Source: Isoetes taiwanensis (taxonomy: Eukaryota > Streptophyta > Lycopodiopsida > Isoetales > Isoetaceae). Taken from it: a DNA stretch of 64,000 bases. The DNA lies in contig JAJEKV010000052.1 of the NCBI GenBank assembly GCA_021234155.1, positions 9,753,284-9,817,283 of the forward strand, read 5' to 3'. The notes beneath the pieces were generated by a model. That model searched no databases and was not told where the DNA came from. It saw only the letters and a program-made list of their open reading frames with translations. Position numbers and translations under genes: made by a program. Shown here piece by piece: positions 56,181 to 64,000 of the stretch (position 1 is the stretch's first letter; the number at the start of each line of letters is the position of its first letter).

Positions 56181-57869
56181 ATGAATACTCCACCAGTAAT
56201 GATAAGAAACAAGGACCACACACAAGGGTCTGATAAGATTCTCAATGTCAAACTTCATTCAAGATATCAATCTTCATGTGAAAAATGGAGCAAGTTGGAG
56301 CCATGTAGCTATTTATCTCTCACATTCGCAAATGGTGCACCCCTGCCACGTGGCTATGTATCGTTCTCTTAAAGTAAATAAAGCATATTGTTTATCTCTC
56401 AAACCAAAAATAAAAATAAAATAAAATAAATCATTCTTCGGGTGTATGTTTAATCGTTGATTGTTGGTATGATCCATTCCATACTTCTAAGCATATTAGA
56501 TGACAACCAATGTCCATCTTGGGTCTGGGCTTTGCTTGAACTGAAGTAGGTTGACCAAATATCCCAAATAACATCTATTATGAGCACTATAGACAAACCA
56601 AAGTAGCAACTTTTGTTCACAATCATTTATTACGAGCACTTGAAAGATAATTAAGTTGACCAGTCATCTCAAAACAACAACTTTTGCAACATATCAATTG
56701 AGTAATCTAGCCAACTATATAGGAAGAATATAAGTCACATTTAATTAAGGTGGGTTAGATCCTGAAGTTTGGACCTCATGCAAGAAAATGGAACTCAAAC
56801 AAAAAAAAAGTTTGCATTGAATACTTGAATAGAAATACACATCATATAACAAGAACTCGCTCACTTGTTCTTCTCATAAAATTTACAAGCCACGAGTTGA
56901 AAAAGTTCTCGAGAATTTCAAGCACAGTTTATAAATAATGTTAGAGTAGACGCGCCCTTATTAGAGCAATCTCCACACTTGCTTCGCTGCATGGACTTGA
57001 TGTGGCGGCCATGTCATCTCTTTAATATGTCCAAACCGAACCCTAATATAGAACATTCAGACAAAATATGGTGCAGACTAAAGCTTTCTTGGTGCAAACG
57101 TAGGCACACCATCGTCCACTTCTTTGCCACACATGGTAAATCTCTTTACCTTATATGGCATGCCACATATCCTTTTATTCGTTCATCTTTAAGACCCTTT
57201 TTTGTTCTATTTTTGTATATAGATTGGTGCAGGACTTGGCCATGTCGTTCAATTCTTTACCGTTGATAAAACGGTAAGTATCTATTTTTGGACAGTTCTT
57301 AATTCAGTTTCAAGATATTTTGGTGCTCTTTAAGGTTTGATTTTTGCTTCGAAAAGCACGCAACCAATAGTTTACGGTTGACATGCATTCCTTGGCCCTT
57401 TTTCTTCAAGCCATAGTCGATTCTGCATGCAGTTACAGCATGCCAACAACTTTTCCCTCCTAAGAACAATTCCCTCCTAGCTATTTGCGTTTCAGATGGG
57501 CTTTTCATTCGGATTGCTACTGTGGCATGTAATTCTACCACAGGATCAAGTAATTCAAATTATTTGGAGGTTTCATTTCGAATTTTTCTCTCTTATATGG
57601 AGTATATAAGGATCCTCTATTGTGATTTGAGCACAACCCACGGTCCTTGTTTCTTCTCTCTGTATTGGCCTGATATTTTCTTCTATTTGCATCATGCTTT
57701 TCAAAGCTCTTAGAAAGCGGTCTCAGCAAGCCACATGCCCATCTAATTCTGCTCTTGATCATGATGAGGATCCTGTTGTTAGTAGTTACCCCAATGGCCA
57801 CAGCTTGGAATTAGGAATCGTGTTCAAGCACCTCCTCCAACAATTCCAAGATTCAAGAGAGTTAGAAAC
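56181..57869. other. Intergenic DNA upstream of the transposase remnant
   Basis: AT-rich, no recognised gene. A frame starting at ATG 57692 (MLFKALRKRSQQATCPSNS) runs toward the transposase but is out of frame with it; it may be its original N-terminus. Confidence 0.4.
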
Positions 57870-59787
57870 ATGAAGAGGGGTGCCTGGACTAAGGAGCAAA
57901 TGGATGCAGCCATTCTAGAAGCTAATGAAGGGTATCTTTCTATCAGAAAAGTGGCTAGAAAGCATGTTGTTCCACTCACCACTCTAAGAAATTACCTCTT
58001 CGACATCTCAAAGGTAAAGAATAGTAAGAAACCAAAGGTTCTCACATCTGAGGAAGAAAATTAAAATAGTTACTTGGTGTTTACAAATGGTGGCTGATGG
58101 GACTAGAGTGACTGTTCGCATGCTGAGGGAAAGAGTTGCAGAGATGTGTGCTGGCAGGATCACTCCTTTTAAAGAGGGATTACCAGGTATGCAATGGTGG
58201 AAGTGTTTTAAAGGAAGGCATCTAGAATTGGCATTGAGAAGAACTCAAGTTATAGATAATGCTAGGGCTATTGCAATTTCACCTGTTAACCTTGATGCTT
58301 TTTATTCTGATTTATCAGAAGCTTATAACACTTTTAAATTTGATGCTTCTCACATATGGAACGTTGATGAGTCTTGAATCCAAGCAGAAAAAGAAACAGG
58401 AGTTAGGGTCATAGGATGGAAAGGAGCTAGACAGATTTCAGAGAGAACCATGAAGAATCGTGAATGGCTCACGGTATGCTGCTGCGTTTCTGCTGCAGGT
58501 GTGAAGCTACCATCTCTTTATGTGCTTAAAGGTAAGAGAGCTAGAGATGATTATATTGATGGATGTGAACCAGATGCTGCAATGGCGATGCAGCAAAAAG
58601 CATGGATGACATATGGATGGCATCCATTTAGCTGTTGACACATTAACCTATGCTTCATCTATTGGCCTTGAAATTTTAAGATTGCCACTTCACACTAGTC
58701 ATAGGTTACAACCCCTTGATGTTTCATGTTTTAGATCTTTCAAGGAAGCTTTTAGAAATGCTAGGCGCAGGTGTTGTATGTATCATGATCATGTCGAGCT
58801 GCATAAGGCGGATCTGACTGCCCTTGTAAGTGAGGCCCTTGAGTTATCATTAACTCCTGCTAACATAATCTCTGGATTAAAAAAAACAGGAATTTGGCCT
58901 TTGAATCCCTCAATGGTAGTGCCTGAGCTTGCTAGAAGATATTTTGTCTTCCAAGATAATGAAAATGATACTCCATTGGATCACTTAGTAGACGTTGTTT
59001 CTGAGGCAGCAGCAGAAGTGCAAGGGACTGAACCAAGAATTAGATCTAGAAGAACATTTATTCCAAAAGATATTAAGGGAACTTTGCTGGTTACTAAAGC
59101 AGACATCATTGCTAAGTTGCAGCAAGAGGAAATTGAGAAACAAGAAAAGAAAAAAGCTAGAGAGGAAGCAACCGAGAGAAAGAAAGCTCAAATGGAAGAG
59201 AAGAAGAAACTCAAAGAGCAAAAGCAAAAGGATAAAGAGGAAAGGCAGAAACAGAGAGAGGTGGCAAAGGAGAAAAAGAGGAAGGAAAAAGAGGCGCAAA
59301 AGGGCAAAGAAGGAAGAAAAAGGGATATGAGAAGGTAAATTATGTAATTTTGTTTTGCTTTTCTATTTTTTAAGCTATTTCAATTCTTGAGTCTGTCACT
59401 TTCACTTTCAATCTATTTTAGGCCTTAATTCTTAAACTTTCTATGCACTTTTTGCAGGTTGCTGAGGAAGAAGACATAGCTTCTTTGGAAGAAAATGAAC
59501 CACTAGAAATTGTGGAAGTACTTGATGACAACCAAGCTAATGTTCTAATTCATAATGAAGATGCAAACATATTAGTTGAAATTCCTATTTGTAATGCGGA
59601 TGATACTTTTGCAGATACAATGGAAGAGTTTCAGGAGGATCAGCCAGACTTTGGACCTCAAATCAACAATCAAGCAAATGCCAATGTGTTGGAAGAAACA
59701 CATGAATTTTCAGAAATGTCTGATAGGCCAGCCAAGAGGTTGAGGTCTATAAATTCGTTGTATTCTCAAGATTACGTTATGAACTGA
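57870..59787 (+). pseudogene. Pogo/Tigger-like (Tc1/mariner) transposase remnant
   Basis: The N-terminal helix-turn-helix region MKRGAWTKEQMDAAILEA...SIRKVARKHVVP (57870-57995) resembles the psq-type DNA-binding domain. The DDE core follows with IWNVDES (first Asp), NREWLTVCCCVSAAG and LPLHTSHRLQPLDVSCF (containing the last Asp). Breaks: a frameshift near 58060, TGA at 58376 in place of the Gly usual after NVDE(S/T), and a deletion near 58610 that removes the block normally carrying the middle catalytic Asp. A Lys/Glu-rich coiled-coil tail (59110-59330) precedes an intron-like gap. A final acidic exon-like segment, 59458-59787, ends SQDYVMN. Enzymatically dead as written. Confidence 0.82.
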
Positions 59788-60574
59788 ATTGCTTTTGCTG
59801 TTGGGATTGAGATCTTGCAATGTCTTTAGTTTTGGAATTAGCATGTTACCAAGTTAGCCCAGTTATTATCTTTATTTTATGCTTTCAGATCTGCTTTGGA
59901 GTCTTCTTCAATAACATCTGGAACCTGAGTTCATTAAATTCAAATTTTCCTTTTGTTTGACATTTTTAAGTTCTTTCTAATTCTTGGTCTCTGTGATGCA
60001 GGTCTGAATGTTGGAACTTGGTGTTGTTTAACATCAATTGGGGTTCAATTCCTCTTATTCAACTTTGGTTTATTAGATTTTTAGATATCTTATTGTTTTC
60101 ATAAAAGGGAAAATAATGAACTGTTTTAGGTGGAGCTATGAACTAATGGGTGAATCTGTGCACCAAATAAGGTTGCAGACTGAACCAAATCTGCACCAAC
60201 AAAGGTTAGAATCTAGAATCTGCACAAAACTTGGGCATCAAATCTGAACCATCTTTTTCTGAAAAAACCCAAATTCCAAGGGCTCACTGCATTACCTCCT
60301 ATTGGCAGAATTGTCAAATCTTGGGAGTGATGGATAGAATTTCTTTCAGGCTTTCCAATGCATCTTTAAACATGGAATTTGGAGTGCTAAATGAGAAGCT
60401 ATGGCCTTGCTAATGCTTAAATGGACCAACACTGGCACCTCTACTCTATCTACTTTCATACAGTGCTATAGCATGGAGGTTGCTCAAGGCTTTATCCATC
60501 TCCCTTTTGGGAATCTTGTGGGTCTTGTCCTTTGAAATGTGACAAGTTAGATATGACGATACCACACACTCCAC
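59788..60574. other. Intergenic DNA, no recognised gene
   Basis: No coding signal. Could include the 3' part of the pogo-like element, but terminal inverted repeats were not found. Confidence 0.5.
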
Positions 60575-61065
60575 TCATTCCCTCCTTTGAGGATCAGCAG
60601 AATTTGCCCTCCACTTCTCCCAGCAGTCCGAGTACTGCTCCTTCAAGTTGCCCCTCTTATGTCTTCCAATAGGTTCCCAATATTGAACCTGGAATTCAAG
60701 ACGCAACTCCTCCCCATCAGGCATAGTGGTGGTAGCATCAAAAAGTGCTGCCCCTCTTACTAGCACAAAGTATCCTTCCTTGATGTCCTCGAAAGGATCC
60801 CACTCAGGAAGGTCAAATCACTTTGGCCTTGAGGCCTTGCTTCCCACAAACATTTGAAGCCATTATTGGGACCCAAGCCAACTTTCTTTGATGTGCTTGC
60901 TCCATGAGAACCCTCCCACCTAGACTCTGGCAAGAAACCATCTCTCAACCCCCCACATGGTTGTTCTGTTTCTAAGCATGTCACAACTTTCTCCCAGTAA
61001 TTTATTAGGGAGTCCATGTGATTTTTCTTCAGGGATGAGGTGTGCTTTTCCTTTCGAACATCCCC
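60575..61065 (-). pseudogene. Unidentified ORF remnant, minus strand
   Basis: Two minus-strand frames join by a frameshift near 60800: the first reads YWEKVVTCLETEQPCGGLR and SKKVGLGPNNGFKCLWEA; the second reads EDIKEGYFVLVRGAALFDA, ELRLEFQVQYWEPIGRHKRG and a stop after NSADPQRRE. Length and composition suggest a real but broken protein. The family is not recognised. Confidence 0.35.
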
Positions 61066-61069
61066 CAAG

Positions 61070-61141
61070 TATATTATGTATTGTATTGTATTGTATTGCA
61101 TTGTATTGTATTGTATTGTATTGCATTGCATTGCATTGCAT
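61070..61141. repeat. Pentanucleotide microsatellite (TTGTA/TTGCA)n
   Basis: About 13 copies of a 5 bp unit, with a block of TTGCA variants at the right end. Confidence 0.97.
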
Positions 61142-61369
61142 TTAACGTCATTTTGACCCGAAGTCCTATGATTAAGGTACAAGGTGTGAGCTCAGCTTCA
61201 AACACCCGATATGCCACTTTTATACATTTTTAGGGCGACTATATTAGTCACAAGGGTCAGTGAGAGTGATGAAAAAAATCCAAATTTAATCTGGTAAAAA
61301 ATCACTCCCCCCCCCCTCCCCGTCCCCCCTTCCTCCGTATACCCGTATTGCTATTTCAAGGGGCTGCTG

Positions 61370-61725
61370 ATGTGATGTCCCCTTTGATGGTATCCTGCAA
61401 TCTTTGTTGCATTTTATACCTATTCTCGTGTTCCTCTAGAATCTGCTTCAAGGCTTTGGCTGTGTTATCTGCTGTGGCTACCTCTTTTGTTGCCTCCCCC
61501 ACTGAAATCCTCCAATTTACGCTTTCCCATTTCATTATCGTTTTACATGCCGGACATCTATTCCATACATGTCTTCATCTTCGACCTGTTTCAGATCACA
61601 AAGCTGGCGTAACCTATCCTCTCTTTTCACTATCGGGCGTTGCCATCTTCCCCACTCAATCTGTAATTTATGATTACCCATTATGAATTTGCACAGTGTT
61701 ACTCTAGTTGCCTTTGCCAATACTC
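61370..61725 (-). pseudogene. LINE C-terminal (zinc-knuckle) fragment 1
   Basis: Minus strand: FIMGNHKLQIEWGRWQRP, REDRLRQLCDLKQVEDED, then after a frameshift VWNRCPACKTIMKW. It matches the post-RT Cx2C...H...C region of L1-like LINEs. Only the C-terminal portion remains. A C-rich run (61304-61330) lies just beyond. Confidence 0.7.
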
Positions 61726-61799
61726 CTCTACGGGTTCATCATTTCTAAGCACACTCCCAGCTTTACATCTGGTTGCTTTTCTATTCATGCCTTAAGTAA

Positions 61800-62050
61800 C
61801 CTTTTTTGCATGTTTCCCTTTTCACCATTTAGCAACTTATCTTCCACTTCCCTCCAGAGAGCACATCACAGAAGGTAGAACTTCACAAGAAGCGCATATG
61901 CTCCATATACAGATTTCCATTCTACTTCCGAGATTTCTATCCTGATCTGTTCATAGGCTGGGCATCCGTTCCATACGTGCCCTTTGTCTTCTATTTCTCC
62001 AAAATCACATAATTTGCAGGTCATGTGTTCCCTTTCTTAAAACTAACAAT
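61800..62050 (-). pseudogene. LINE C-terminal (zinc-knuckle) fragment 2
   Basis: Minus strand: EREHMTCKLCDFGEIEDKGH, VWNGCPAYEQIRIEISE. It is homologous to fragment 1 and in the same orientation, so two related LINE 3' ends lie side by side. Confidence 0.7.
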
Positions 62051-62620
62051 ACTTTTCAAAACTGACATTTTTCAGAAGCTAACAAGCCTGCCCCAGTTTT
62101 TCCGCCCCTTCTATCTTTCCGTTCTCCTCCATTTGTACAATCTTTTTCTAGCCTTGACAATTGTGTGTATCTTTGAGTTTTTAAGACTAGAGAACTAAAA
62201 ATTGGTAACTTGTAACTGACATCTCTCATCTAACCTTTGATTCCAAGTCCTACTTCTTGTCTTGTAACCCAAATATTTATATTCATTTTGCCTTTTCCGC
62301 GGAGAATCCTTTTTTTATTCAAATGTGACAAGCTTGCCCCATTTTTTTTTTGCCCTTTCTATCTTTTCATTCTCCCTCATAGTATCATCTTTGTGTGACC
62401 TTGAACAAATATGCATTCGTTTGCAACTTTTTACATCATTCTGCCCATTGCTACCCCACCCCTGCGTGACGTTAAAACTACTATCTATCTCTTTATCCCT
62501 GAACTTACCAAGGATTGCTCCATTCAATTTCTCCCTCTAAGCATCAGTCCTTTTTCCAATTCCCGTCATTGTGCATTTCGGTCATATGTATTCCACAGTC
62601 CATATTTTTTCTTGTAAACA
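62051..62620. other. Unassigned DNA
   Basis: A 70-codon minus-strand frame (62527-62315, MNGAILGKFRDKEID) could be more LINE sequence but has no recognisable motif. AAGCTTGCCCCATTTTTT-type sequence occurs twice (about 62084 and 62328). Confidence 0.4.
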
Positions 62621-63080
62621 CATACTGTAGCAGCGGTGGGAGTACAACACAGTCTTGCTATCCTAGTATATGTCATCAGGTACACACTATAACAGAAACA
62701 TTTCGTCAAGTGTGGGGCTGACGGGGCATTGCTACTCTAGCCAACATATCATCAGCGGCGATATAAATCGCACAGTCCTGATTTGTTAGTGATATAGAAA
62801 TACACCGTAGCAGCGATGGGAGTACCACACAGCTCTGCTTTCATTAGTTATTATTGTTAGTTTATACACTGGTGGAAAAACCACTCTGTTGTGTGGGTTG
62901 TTGATGGGGCATAGCCACTCTAACAACGATTAATCAACGGCGGTATAAATCGCACAGTCCTATTTGTCTGTAGTGTAGAGATACACTATGGCAGCGATGG
63001 AAGTACCACACAGTCCTGCCAAATGTTACATAGTGTGGAAATCTGATGGGGCATAGCCACTCTGGCAGCTTGTAATAAAG
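62621..63080. repeat. Satellite array 1, period about 180 bp
   Basis: Copies start near 62626, 62806 and 62985 at (T/C)GTAGCAGCGNTGGGAGTACNACACAG. They share GATGGGGCATAGCCACTCTANCA and CGGCGGTATAAATCGCACAGTCCT. About 2.5 copies, diverged by roughly a tenth to a fifth by eye. Confidence 0.9.
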
Positions 63081-63289
63081 CATTGTTGATCCATTGTTTT
63101 ATAAAAGAAGAGACAATTCTTAAATCCATTACTACCTACTTTGACCTTTATTACTTACTAACCTGATAGAGTCCCCCCTAGAATTTTCATTATCCTGTCT
63201 GCATCCTCTTTGCATTTGGTGGTACTTCTGCATTTCTCTAATAGCTCCATTCGTGATCTCTCCATGCGTGAAAGTCTAGCAAAAAAATT

Positions 63290-64000
63290 CATTGATTTCA
63301 CCTTCATATGTTAGAAAGGACATAGAATTTGGATATCACTAATAGTATTCGAAATAACTTTCCATTTGTGTCAATCTCATCTAAAATAAAGCTCTGATTG
63401 AATAGTTATAGGAAGAAATATAGTATCAAGCGATTGAAAAGCAATAAAACACATATTTTTCTGTACATTAGATGCTTTCATACCCAAATCTTGGCCAAAT
63501 ATAGGCAAATTAGATATCTTTGAAAGATCTCTGTGAAGGCTTTCCGTTGGCACAAATTTCACCTAAAACAGAGCTTTGGTTGAATAGTTATGAGTAAAAT
63601 TGTAATATCGAGTCACTGAAAAGTACAAAACTAACTCCAACTGTAAATTTGCAGTTTTCACCCTCATATCTTGGTCAACCATATGAAAACTAGATATCTT
63701 TCGACAGATCTATAAGAGCTTTCCATTTACACAAATTTCACCTAAAACTGAACTCCGGATGGAGAGTTATGAGTAAAAATGTATGCGTTATTGGAAAGCA
63801 ATAAACCCTAAATCCGACTGTACATTTGTTGTTTTCATACCCAAATCTGGGCCAATAGACAAATTAGATATCTTTGAAAATCCCATTGTGAGAGCTTTCC
63901 ATACAAGCAAAGTTCACCTAAAATAGAGCTTTGATTGAATAGTTATGAGAAAAAATATAATATCAAGACATTGAAAAGCAAAAGGAAAACTCTAAAGCCG
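63290..64000. repeat. Satellite array 2, period about 180 bp, continues past window
   Basis: The landmark CTTTCC(A/G)TTT/CACAAATTTCACCTAAAA recurs at about 63359, 63539, 63719 and 63896. Each copy also carries GAATAGTTATGAG and a TAGATATCTTT block. The sequence is unrelated to satellite array 1. The array reaches the window end. Confidence 0.93.

Noticed and set aside
61070-61182. Minus-strand frame start rich in Gln-Tyr-Asn-Met
   Set aside because: This part is only the translated pentanucleotide microsatellite; the ORF remnant was therefore limited to the non-repetitive part.
62621-64000. Possible CRISPR-like array
   Set aside because: The repeats are contiguous ~180 bp satellites without unique spacers, in a plant nuclear context.

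Overview
The window looks like nuclear DNA of a land plant. The evidence is spliced plant-type genes (a DHHC-CRC protein S-acyltransferase of the plant 700-residue class, a GPI-anchored lipid-transfer protein, a plastid-targeted protein), plus L1-like LINEs, a Ty3/gypsy chromovirus, a Helitron, a pogo-like transposase and plant tRNA-Ser sequences. I cannot name the species. Host genes are sparse and most of the window is transposable-element sequence.

Layout. 1-3.7 kb: intergenic, with a diverged tandem repeat and a near-perfect hairpin, then the presumed promoter. 3.70-7.26 kb: nine-exon protein S-acyltransferase gene (+), with two GC-AG introns. 7.73-13.81 kb: candidate non-autonomous Helitron on the minus strand carrying pieces of at least five genes: a pantothenate-kinase exon, an unidentified exon, an intronless broken LPEAT2-like copy, a complete three-exon lipid-transfer protein gene and a C2H2 zinc-finger exon. 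14.3-17.8 kb: LINE reverse-transcriptase remnant split by a 2.83 kb insertion (E1) whose right end is a perfect 115 bp foldback. 17.8-20.2 kb: no recognisable gene.

20.2-49.9 kb is a LINE-rich block. Its core is a tandem duplication: unit 1 is 21560-30910 and unit 2 is 30911-49908. Both contain LINE ORF2 endonuclease, LINE ORF1, an array of three tRNA-Ser-like sequences and a LINE reverse transcriptase with a YADG active site. Unit 1 carries E2 (26490-29239), a relative of E1. Unit 2 carries a 13.1 kb LTR retrotransposon (31550-44690; TSD CCACT) and a 0.34 kb deletion. After subtracting these events and a further 0.4 kb difference, both units are about 5.85 kb, so the history closes.

The LTR element has a chromovirus gag-pol with a chromodomain. 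It also has about 4.5 kb of extra, partly gene-like sequence between the primer-binding site and gag. Its LTRs are identical over long AT-rich stretches but differ, mostly by small indels, at CG-containing sites. This conflicts with the near-identity of the duplicated flanks and may reflect methylation-related base-calling errors.

50.05-53.63 kb: intact nine-exon gene (+) for a plastid-targeted protein of unknown function. 53.6-57.7 kb: no confident gene; holds an unusual CCGAGG-rich repeat with GATAACTAGTTATC palindromes. 57.87-59.79 kb: decayed pogo/Tigger-like transposase. 60.5-62.1 kb: broken ORFs and two LINE C-terminal fragments. 62.6-64.0 kb: two unrelated satellite arrays, both with a period of about 180 bp; the second runs off the window edge.
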